From the NCBI RefSeq assembly GCF_037975245.1, contig NC_092569.1, positions 16,808,501 through 16,872,500 on the forward strand: a stretch of 64,000 nucleotides of DNA, written 5' to 3'. Position numbers and translations under genes: made by a program. Source of the stretch: Apostichopus japonicus. Taxonomy: Eukaryota; Echinodermata; Holothuroidea; Aspidochirotida; Stichopodidae. Shown here in pieces: positions 1 to 12,400 of the stretch; within the stretch, counting starts at the first letter, position 1; each line of letters begins with the position of its first letter. The notes under the pieces are model-generated. The model was not told where the DNA came from. It saw nothing but the letters and a program-made list of their open reading frames with translations, and ran no database searches.

Positions 1-449
1 TTGGTGACTACATTGCTTTAGATGGTGTAAAACCGCCTACACTCCCCTTTCATTTCTCACTGAGGAATTGAACAAAAGAATTCTGAGTCCTCATAAAAAT
101 CATTCAAAAGAATCACCACATTCTTAGAAGATTTCCATCTTTCAGTGGCATTGTTAAGGTTAGGGTATGTGGATTTGAACAATGGAAAAAACAATGGGGT
201 CCTCAGTCTGAATGTGAAACACTCTTTTATGCATGTTTGTCTTTGGGGAAGGTGATGAGAAATCAAGGTTACTGTATATACTTAACATAGAGATACTGTA
301 ACTGAAGCACAATTTTATGTTCAAAGCTGATCAGAATATTACTTTTCCTTTGCTCTGGTCTAGATATCTGCCACCGACCCTTTTCCCTCTCCCGTCCTCA
401 GCATATTGTAATGACCTCTGACCTCATGCAAGTCTATTGTCTCCTCTAG
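1..449. other. RMC1 intron sequence upstream of the first visible exon
   Basis: No exon matching the missing N-terminal part of RMC1 is recognisable here. The acceptor of the first visible exon is the AG at 448-449, after a C/T-rich stretch. Confidence 0.6.
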
Positions 450-3400
450 GGTAAGAATTACCGAATCACTGGGTTTAATTGGACCAGTGCAAACGAGGTT
501 GTCTTCGTGACCGACCATGGACTGGAGCTTTATCAAGTTTTTCCAGAGAAGAAGAGTCTGAAGTCTTTGAAGAATATAAGCCTTAATATTAATTGGTCTG
601 TCTTCATGGTGAGAGACTCTTCCTTTAATTGGTGTTAAATCTTGAGCTATACAGAGGATTTACAAGTTAAACCTTCTGATGAATTAATGTATTTGGAGCT
701 ATAAATTGTTTTCATATGGAATGCATACATGGAACTTAAATATTGCTAATTTTAGGTCAATTTTCCTCCAATTTTGGGGGGAATTTGAACCTACACGTTG
801 GTACAAAACACATTGACATTAAAATTTTGAATAAAAGTGAAAGTACTTTGTAAGTACATTGGAATTGAACATCTCCAATGTTTCGGTTATTATCAAACAT
901 CAAGTTGCTGTTCTAATGTACAGTATGGTTCCAGTCTTCTCAATAAGTTCCTTCTTTGATTCCTTGGTTGGACCTACACATAGTACACATGGTTACAGTA
1001 CTAGATATAGCTCTGAGTATTCATACAAAACAATCAAACTAGCTTAATCCCTTTCTCAACAAAATATCAGGTATGCTGGGCCTGGTTCTGTACCTGGCGT
1101 GACCATTCCAAGTACTATTAAAAAGTCTTCTATTTCCTCTGGACTTAAAAGCATGATCTTAAGAACCATTTGTTAACTGACTATTCGTACATTAATCCGT
1201 TTTCACGGTTAGTACTAAGCATTGAAAGTTAATTTTCTTCCACATGTTTCTGTTGCTACAGATTACTGTAGTACTAGTAACTATTTTGTTTACATATTGT
1301 GTATCAGAGAATGAGAGAGAAAAAGAAAAATTGTTAGCAAACTGCTGGTCTACTGGCAAAAAGGCCTGTGTAGGTAAATATGTAATAGTGAGAGGATCTT
1401 CTTCAGAGGCTAACTGAAACAAGAACAAACTTAGAGCACATAAAGAGACGTAGATGGGAAAGACAGTTACATTAGAGAAATGAGCAATGAATAGAGTAAA
1501 GATAAACAGAATAATGGAGAGGTACAGTAAGATGAAAGGAAAGAGTGATGCAAGGATTAAAGACTGTGGAGGGAAACTCTGAGGGGTGTAACAATGGATG
1601 GTAATTAGTAATGGAGGTAATTAGTAATGGAGTTAATTAGTAATGGAGGTGAATAGAAAGGAAAGGTGATTAGGGAGGAAAATGGATAGAAAAGATGAGA
1701 GGCTGTGGTATAAATGTTTGCTGCCAAACAAGTTCACAATTGCAAGATGTTTTGGTAGTGTGGCACTTAAGTATCAAAGCTGGTGTTTGATACTCGAAAC
1801 AGTAGTACTAAGTACTCAGTCTAGAAACAAAACAAGCACCTGGTGAGCAGTTGTACAGTACTAAGTAGTTATATGGTCTTAAAACCATATATGCTTGTGA
1901 CAAATTGAGATGGTTATATGTTTGTTATCACATATAATTCACTTAGTTCCCAAATGATTTCATCACCAATGTCTTTTGATTAAGAATAAATTCTTTATTT
2001 TGTTTTATGTGGAATGATGCACAGGACAGATGAATGTTGAACGAGAGGGTGTCTGGTGTAAAATTCACAAGGATTGTTTAATGTTATTATTTTGGGGGGA
2101 AGGAAAAGTCTAAAGTGCCCTAAGGGTTGAGCTTACAAATATTATTTTAGCTGAATGAATATTGTTTATCGCGATGAATTTCAAGTTAAATTCAAGGTCA
2201 TTGGTCCAATTATCAGTTACATCACAACAAATATTTTCTTTGTACTTGTATGTCAGTATGTATATATAGGTCTCCTGTAGATCATAAATCAGGTCACAGT
2301 CCATCCATTGTTTAGGAAGTCTACTTTTGATCTTTTTTTTCCATTTGTAGGCTGAAAGCTGCCTCCTTATCACTTCCTCATCAGCAATGGGCAATGTTTT
2401 AACTCCTTTCCAATTCAGGGTAAGTATCCCTAACGATGCTATAATGCTTAAATTTAAAAAAAAAGACTGTTGGCACAATATAACTATCAATATGTTTTCG
2501 ATCATTGGAAACGATTTGCTATCAATCCAGGTGTGAGCAGGAAGTAATTTAATAGCACATACATCAAGTTGCCTAGTTACCAATCATACCTTACTGTCAT
2601 TTAAAATCACACCTGTTACCACCGGTAACAACCGCTGCTCTGCCTCTGGGAGTACTAGTAAGTGCCTTCATGTGTGGGCTTGTAGATAGGCTGAAACTCT
2701 AGCAATTATTGGGATAAAAAGTCAGCTGTTAAAGGTATTGAAGACTCGCCCCAAACCGTGTGAAAAAGTTAACTTTCTGTTGCTTGCAAGTAAAGTTTTC
2801 TGCTTGTCGCTACTAAATGCAGACAGTAATGAAACGTGATACCTTGTTATCTTTAGCTGGACCTGTGATGTCCATTTTCGTTTGTACACTGTGCTGTGGT
2901 TAATGACCGCAGCTGTATGTACTGACTGCACACTTGTGTCTAATTACCGACGGTAGCAAGCTGTATGCGTATTTTCTGGGATCGATGGTGGTGTCTAGAA
3001 CACTTCTGTTACACCTCATTAGAAACTAGGTCAGATTGCCGGCATTATACGTTTCTTTTTGCGCGAGTCTTCACACCCTTTAAGCAGTGCTGTCTTTCTG
3101 TAACTGAACTTTTGCTACAATGAAATGTGGAATGAAAAGGGACATGTTCTTGTGTTTCTCTAATGTCTATAGTCTCACTGAGACTAGTACTGCTCATACA
3201 TGGAGAGTATCCAAGCTTGTCAATATTGTCTCTCATTGAGTGGGAAAAATAGTAAGGCTGCAGTATGTCAGTTAAAAGAACTGTCCTAATTATAACATAG
3301 TTGGTGTGAAGAAAAAAAAAAAACCACAACGCAATACTGGTGAAGTACTGCATGGATGCATTTTGTAGGACTCCATGGAATATTCAGTTATTCATATTAT

Positions 3401-6400
3401 TATAGTTATTGTAGTTATGATGTGTTGCTCATATTTTCTACTTTTGCTTCAATGACAGATGGGAACAATACTCAAGCTTCCAAAGTTTGACGTGGAACTT
3501 CCTGCAATTCCCAAACAAGCAGTGAATAAACCTACTCTTTTGGAGCGAGACGTAACTATTGCTAACATGTAAGTCTTCTTTGCCCTTAATTTTCTTCCTG
3601 TTGCTGTGTGGCTCACTGGAAAGAAAGTGTGCATGGCACCCATTCGGGAAAAGCCAATTCTACACATATATACTTCTTAACAAATCGACTAGGCATTTGT
3701 ATGTTAGTAGTACTGTGTTTACACTGCTTTACCGAAAGTGTTAATATGTTAGTGAGAGTTTATATAATAGTTAAAAAGAGAAAAAACAAACAAACAATCA
3801 ATGTCTCTAAACTCTGACAGATTGACTTACGGGAAATGAGAGTAGATCAAACTTTCAAGGTCAAGTTAAATGCAAACTTCTCCACTGCAAACCAGGTTCT
3901 TATGATATATGAGACTAATATAAATGTTTTGCTTTGTTGTTTCAAATTTGGCAGCAAAAGCCTGGCAGTGGTCCATGCTAAGTATTTGATTGTGTAGCGG
4001 TAACTCCATCTGTGAAAAAGAATCAATATGTTTGGGTATACTATAGACATGTCTATGACAGTTTCTAAATTCACATGCAATATTGCAGGGTATCAATTAG
4101 TTTTCAAAATTTATGTACCAGTTTTGAAGGTTTTGAACTGTGTCTGTTAAAAAAAAAAAAAATTACTATGTATCCTGTGTACAAAGCTGGGCACATATTT
4201 TCACAGTTTGTATAGCAATTTGAATATTTTACATAGTATTTTACTATGCAAGACTGGGGATGAATTATTCTTTGTTATGAGAAGTTTGACTCAATTGCTA
4301 TAAAATGCTTGCTATTTCAAGTTTTGCTTTGCTCGTTACAGTAGTCATTATTTTCTCAAAAGTGATGCATTCACACGATATGCCTTGCTACTTGCCCTAA
4401 TCCAGCATACCCACAAAATATATATCTTTAAAAATATACATTTTTCATGGAATATGCCAATAAAGTGGCCTTTATAATTCATGCTGATGATTTTTCTTTC
4501 AATGTTATTGTTTCATGAAGCCCATCATGAAGTGCATTAAATCTTAAAATTATGTCAAATCTTATTTGAAATAATGAAGTTAAAGTTCTATATATAATTT
4601 TTTTGGGGAAGTTGGCATGCGTTTTGCTCAATATATATATATAATAATTTTATCAGGGCCTGGGATTGTTGAGAATTTGTTCCAATTCATGAATTATTTA
4701 TTCTTTGAACTGTACTTTGTGATAAATCTAGTTGGGTGTTATTTGGTCTGATCAAATATTGATCAACTGTTGAGTATTGCTGGCTTCTAGGTAAAGTGTT
4801 TTGTTGATAAAGAAATGAATTTAAGTATCTTCACACAAGTATTAGTAACACAGCAAACATTGTATGTTTCAGCTTTCGCATTTTCTGTTGGTTTTAAAAG
4901 ATAGACAATGCTAGAAGGTTTTGTCCTGCACAATATGTTACAGTACAGTATATATGTGTGATTCACATTTATGAACTATGGCTGTGGTTTTATATTCATT
5001 TCAAACAATCATTAAAATACCAACTGTTGAATTATCGATAATTGTCACAGGTACAGTAGGCAATGATCATGTGTTGATGGTGTGTGCGTGTGTGTGCATG
5101 TATTCGTGCGCACATGCACAACAATACTGCGCATTAAATGCTAGAGCCATAATAGTTATTACCGAAGTGATATAAAGTCCCTTAAAGTTTATGTCAGTCT
5201 ATCCTTATTTTCTTGGCAGATATGGTATTTTATATGTTGTAGTATTACAACACCAGCCTAGAGGTCCTAGCAGCAAAGGAGCGGAGATAGTGCTATACCA
5301 ACTACAGAAGTAAGAAACATATAAAAAGAAAGATTCCTATGTAGAAGCTTTGAAATGACAGTTATGTATAAAATTAGCGAACGTTTGATATATTCTAAAT
5401 ATAGGCAGACCAAAACAGTCGTGGTGTGCAGCTCATTGACTGTAATCACGCAAATGTCTTATTTGTAGATTCGTTTGTGGGATAAATATTAAAAATCACA
5501 TCTTGGCAATATTTACAAGCATTGTGAACATATTAATAAATGCTGACAGTTTGCTAAAATGTTCATAAGCTTTTATAATCCTGTGAACCAAGACTTTATT
5601 AGATCTATTTCAGTTTTCTTAAACTTAGTTTACTGTTTTATTTTCAGTAACTAGGTGCTGTTTTGATCTCATGTTTGTTTTTATTGTTTTGGCAAAATAT
5701 GTTTTACTTTACAAGTTTTATGAACATTGCAATTTACTGGAGTAAATGAGTTATGAGGATGAAAGTATGTACAGAGTATGTACAGAGTATGTACAGAGTA
5801 TGTACATAGTATGTACAGAGTATGTACAGAGTATGTACAGAGTATGTACAGAGTATGTACAGAGTATGTACAGAGTATGTACAGAGTATGTACAGAGTTT
5901 CCAAATTATTAATACAAGCAGTTTATATCTTCTGGATGAATGGTTGGAGGGTCAAAACAATTTATGTAACTGGTGGATCTTGATATGAAAATATCTTGAT
6001 TGTGATAATGATCCTTGAAGACAATGAGCAAATCTTGGTCGGATTGCAAAACTCACCTCACCCTTTTAATTCAATTTGGGAAAAGTTCAAACATAGTTGG
6101 CCTTCTGTGTGGGTTTGAGAATTATTAATACAATGTGCTTATTCTTATAGCGTTGAAGATACAGCTTTAAAATTCTGCAATGACTGTACATATACAAGGT
6201 TGTGTGTGGGCTTTGGAAGCAGACCATTGCTCATTATAAAGTAAATGATATTTTGTAATATTTTTGTAAACAAACTACGTTTTCTGTGTTGATGTTTACC
6301 GGAAGCATATTCGTTAGTTTCTCACTTAGCAGACTTGACACTTTCCTACTGTACATTGTGGCTGTATTAATTAACAACACAGCTCAATGAAAAAAAACAG

Positions 6401-9400
6401 AAACATAAAGAAACTTGAAACAGCAGGTTGAATTTTGTCCTGTGACATATCCTTGTCATGTGACATATCCTTGTCATGTGACATATCCTTGTCATGTGAC
6501 ATATATCCTTGTCATGTGACATATCCTTGTCATGTGACATATCCTTGTCATGTGACATATCCTTGTCATGTGACATATCCTTGTCATGTGACATATCCTT
6601 GTCATGTGACATATCCTTGTCATGTGACATATCCTTGTCATGTGACATATCCTTGTCATGTGACATATCCTTGCCATGTGACATATCCTTGTCATGTGAC
6701 ATATCCTTGTCATGTGACATATCCTTGTCATGTGACATATCCTTGTCATGTGACATATCCTTGTCATGTGACATATCCTTGTCATGTGGCATATCCTTGT
6801 CATGTGACATATCCTTGTCATGTGACATATCCTTGTCATGTGACATATCCTTGTCGTGTGACATATCCTTGTCGTGTGACATATCCTTGTCGTGTGACCT
6901 ATCCTTGTCGTGTGACATATCCTTGTCGTGTGACATATCCTTGTCGTGTGACCTATCCTTGTCATGTGACATATCCTTGTCATGTGACATATCCTTGTCA
7001 TGTGACATATCCTTGTCATGTGACATATCCTTGTCATGTGACATATCCTTGTCATGTGGCATATCCTTGTCATGTGACATATCCTTGCCATGTGACATAT
7101 CCTTGTCATGTGACATATCCTTGCCATGTGACATATCCTTGCCATGTGACATATCCTTGTCATGTGACATATCCTTGTCATGTGGCATATCCTTGCCATG
7201 TGACATATCCTTGTCATGTGACATATCCTTGTCATGTGACATATCCTTGTCATGTGACATATCCTTGTCATGTGACATATCCTTGTCATGTGACATATAT
7301 CCTTGTCGTGTGACATATCCTTGTCGTGTGACATATCCTTGTCGTGTGACATATCCTTGTCGTGTGGCATATCCTTGTCGTGTGACATATCCTTGTCATG
7401 TGACATATCCTTGTCATGTGACATATATCCTTGTCATGTGACATATCCTTGACATGTGACATATCCTTGTTTTGTGACATATCCTTGTCAAAGACTGCCT
7501 TTATACTGTCATTAAAAGTTTGAACCAAAACTCACAACATTCATATTTGTTTCCTTACTTACCTGTGTCTCATTAGCCCAAAATATCACTCTATTTTGTT
7601 TACAGGGACTGTATTAGCCTTTGAACTCTGACCTTTCTTCCACATGCAGTGACATGTCATATTTCATCAATGTACCTCCCATCACCCAAAGTGTCTTTGT
7701 ACATATATATATCATACTGTAGCTGTTATTATTCATCATATTGTGTATGTTATTGTAGCTTATGTCTCATGTAAATTTTACAAATTTTCTTCATGATGGC
7801 TCTGTCCGTAGAACTGTTTTAATTAATTTCAGTGCCGGCGATCATAAATAAATTGATTGTTCGTTTCATTTCTTGACAGAGAATCTCCTGCCAAGAAGAC
7901 AGATATTCTTAAGCTGAATATGACTGGTAGATTTGCTGTCAATGTTTTGGTAAGAAATTTCACTATCGTCATGCAAAAGTTCCTTTCTTACACTTCTTGT
8001 TTTTATCTAACTTTTCATCTATCTTTTCATTATTCTATGATGTAGCAATAACTTTATATTTCACGTAAACCAAATTCAGTGAAGCAAATATTGCTGAAAA
8101 CAAAGGAACCTTTGTAGTCAGGTCGGTGTGGGTATGTGTGTGACACTTTCGTTTGTATGCACAATAACTAGACGAGAGAATGATAGTCCAATAATATACT
8201 TGGTGGGTGGGTGGTCCATAATAATTTGATAAAACCTATTGATTCTGGTGCTCATTTCATGAATATTAATGAGGTCACAGAGTCAAATTTCAACATCTTC
8301 AAATTGCAATAACTTGGCAACCACAAGTTTGAGTTTCTTCAAACTTGGTATGGTGATATTAGTAGACCACCCATACATGCTGATGTGTCTTGCAATTGAT
8401 ATTATGCATATTCATGAGGAGGCGGGGCTGAGCGTTATTTTTGTAACAGAAGATTGTATGTGCAATAACTAGACAAGGGAATGATCGATCAATAACATAC
8501 TTCATGGGTGGGTGGTCCATAATGATTAGATAAAGCGTATTGATTTTGGTGCTCATATCATGAATATTAATGAGATCACAGGGTCAAACATCAAAATGTT
8601 CAAATTGCAATAACTAGATAATCATTAGTCACTGTTTCATCAAATGTGAGTGTTATTGATAGGTAGCCTACACATGCCAATGTGTGTTGCAATTGATAAC
8701 ATGTGTAATTATGAGGAGGTGTGGCTTTTCATTATTTAGGTTACAAGTTTACAGTATGATTAGGCACTTCACAAGGGAATGATCGATCAATGCCATTTTT
8801 AGAGAGGTGAACCTAATTATTCTTGGTGCTCATGTCAATACTAACGATGAGTTTAACAGGTAAACTTGCAGTTACTTATGTGGAAACCATATGTTTGATC
8901 TTAAAATTTGATTAGTGATACTTGTAGATAGCAGACCCATGCTGATGTGTCCTCTACAAATGGTTCATGCATATTTATGAACGGCCCTGGCTAGCATAAT
9001 TTTGGTAACAACAGTTTGTACATGACTTAAGGGAATGCTTACATCCTTGGCGTGTTCCCTGTTCATCAAATCAATGAGCAGCAGTAAAGAATCATGAAAT
9101 GTTTTCATTCTGGTTTGTTGTTTGTACGTTTGAATTTCTATGCTTTCGAACAAAATAACTACTTTTCTTTTTTCTGCTTCCCTCCGAATCTCTCAGGACA
9201 ACCTGATTGTGGTACACCATCAAGCCTCCAAGGTACAGTAGATTTACAACATATAGTACATTATTCATAGGCACAGCCAACTATTGTATGGTTTCCATTA
9301 GATTTACAACATATAATACATTATTCATAGGTACAGTCAACTATTGTATGGTTTCCATTAGATTTACAACATATAATACATTATTCATAGGCACAGTCAA

Positions 9401-12400
9401 CTATTGTATGGTTTCCATTAGATTTACAACATATAATACATTATTCATAGGTACAGTCAACTATTGTATGGTTTCCATTAGATTTACAACATGTAATACA
9501 CTATTCATAGGTACAGTCAACTATTGTATGGTTTCCATTAGATTTACAACATATAATACATTATTCATAGGTACAGTCAACTATTGTATGGTTTCCATTA
9601 GATTTACAACATGTAATACACTATTCATAGGCACAGTCAACTATTGTATGGTTTCCATTAGATTTACAACATATAATACATTATTCATAGGCACAGTCAA
9701 CTATTGTATGGTTCCATTAGATTTACAACATATAATACATTATTCATAGGTACAGTCAACTATTGTATGGTTTCCATTAGATTTACAACATATAATACAT
9801 TATTCATAGGCACAGTCAACTATTGTATGGTTTCCATTAGATTTACAACATATAATACATTATTGATAGGCACAGTCAACTATTGTATGGTTTCCATTAG
9901 ATTTACAACATATAATACATTATTCATAGGCACAGTCAACTATTGTATGGTTTCCATTAGATTTACAACATATAATACATTATTGATAGGCACAGTCAAC
10001 TATTGTATAGTTTCCATTAGATTTACAACATATAATACACTATTCATAGGCACAGTCAACTATTGTATGGTTTCTATTAGATTTACAACATATAATACAT
10101 TATTCATTGGTACAGTCAACTATTGTATGGTTTCTATTAGATTTACAACATGTAATACATTATTCATAGGCACAGTCAACTATTGTATAGTTTCCATTAG
10201 ATTTACAACATATAATACACTATTCATAGGCACAGTCACCTATTGTATGGTTTCCATTAGATTTACAACATATAATACATTATTCATAGGCACAGTCAAC
10301 TATTGTATAGTTTCCATTAGATTTACAACATATAATACATTATTCATAGGCACAGTCAACTAATGTATGGTTTCCATTAGATTTACAACATATAATACAC
10401 TATTCATAGGCACAGTCAACTATTGTATGGTTTCCATTAGATTTACAACATATAATACATTATTCATAGGTACAGTCAACTATTGCATGGTTTCCATTAG
10501 ATTTACAACATATAATACATTATTCATAGGTACAGTCAACTATTGTATAGTTTCCATTAGATTCACAACATATAATACACTATAGGTACAGTCAACTATT
10601 GTATAGTTTCCATTAGATTTACAACATGTAATACATTATTCATAGGTACAGTCAACTATTGTATAGTTTCCATTAGATTCACAACATATAATACACTATA
10701 GGTACAGTCAACTATTGTATAGTTTCCATTAGATTTACAACATGTAATACATTATTCATAGGTACAGTCAACTATTGTATAGTTTCCATTAGATTCACAA
10801 CATATAATACACTATAGGTACAGTCAACTATTGTATAGTTTCCATTAGATTTACAACATATAATACATTATTGATAGGCACAGTCAACTATTGTATAGTT
10901 TCCATTAGATTCACAACATATAATACACTATAGGTACAGTCAACTATTGTATAGTTTCCATTAGATTTACAACATGTAATACATTATTCATAGGTACAGT
11001 CAACTATTGTATAGTTTCCATTAGATTTACAACATATAATACATTATTCATAGGCACAGTCAACTATTGTATGGTTTCCATTAGATTTACAACATATAAT
11101 ACACTATTCATAGGTACAGTCAACTATTGTATAGTTTCCATTAGATTTACAACATGTAATACACTATTCAGAGGTACAGTCAACTATTGTATAGTTTCCA
11201 TTTTGCCTCCAGTTGTGGCAAAATGAGTTTTGCCTGTGGAAAACTACCCTCATGTTTCACATGTTTCAAATTAATCAAGCGAGAGATTTCGTAGACCAAA
11301 ATGATTGCTAGTTCTGTTTGAGATTGCTAAACTTTAATTTTGTTAATGATATTTGTATTGTTTTTTTTGTCTGTGTAATAATACTCATATCTTTATTTGA
11401 TATTATATGATATGGCATGGTGGTTTAATTAAATGATTAATATTAGAATCTGTCTGGTATACAATCAAATAGACTCGACTAGTTTAATGGTAGTTTATTT
11501 TCAAGGCTACAAGCCTCATCAAGCATTTCTGATCATATTGACATTTCACGAGAAGGGTATTGACTATACCCAGAACTCATATGGGCTGCTTGCCAATGAT
11601 TACATGCTCAATTAAAGTCACAGTCTCCCTCTGAATGAAAGAGAGAATACACTGTTAGTGAACTGTGTATCTACTGAAAAATGCCTGTATAAGGTATATA
11701 TTGGTATAATTCTTAGTGAAGAAATAAAAAAAGGGGGGGGGGAAGACTTAGTGTGACAATAGTATTCTCTGTCACTAGACACCGCTCTAAACATGGAAAG
11801 TTTCTGCTATAAAACAATTACTGTTATAAAATATGGAATAATCTCCCAACTGGTATTAGACATTCGAAGTCATGTGCTTCATTTAAGTATCAACTAAAGA
11901 GTTATCTAACTTCCAAGTACTGTGATTGATATTATTGTCAATTTTGTTTTGTACATTTTGTTTTTCTATCTTACTTTGTTTTGTTATTTTCTTTCTTTTT
12001 CTTTAGGGTTACTAGCTTTGATAAACATTTTAGGTTTTTTTCTAGTATCCTGTATATACCATTACTGCACTGTTCTTGTATGTCTTTGTATATGCGAAAT
12101 ATATTAACTGAACTTACTGAAGTGAACTGAACAATGTTGATACAGATGATTTAAACCATCAAGATATGTATCTTGTTTGTTACAGAATCGAGGGTGATAA
12201 TAAACGGGGAACGAGGGTTTATTCTGGCCTGAATAAACTTTTAAACAATTCCCTTTAATAGATATCCGGGAAACAAAGCCTCAAGTAATTTTTTTAGTAC
12301 CTATAGTGTCTTCTGTAGCAACCAGCCAATCAACTACCTCAGATCTATTATTTTCAAAGTTATAATCATGAGTAGTTTAGAAGAAAACCTGTTGCTGTAT

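Noticed and set aside
6436-7491. CRISPR-like array
   Set aside because: Units are contiguous without spacers, and the context is an animal intron.
6367-7528. Very long ORFs (290-310 residues) on both strands
   Set aside because: They are translations of an 18-bp minisatellite lying in an RMC1 intron, with no flanking coding signal.
9207-10585. ORFs of 72-219 residues repeating RFTTYNTLFIGTVNYCMVSI
   Set aside because: Product of the 60-bp intronic minisatellite; the real coding exon ends at 9232.
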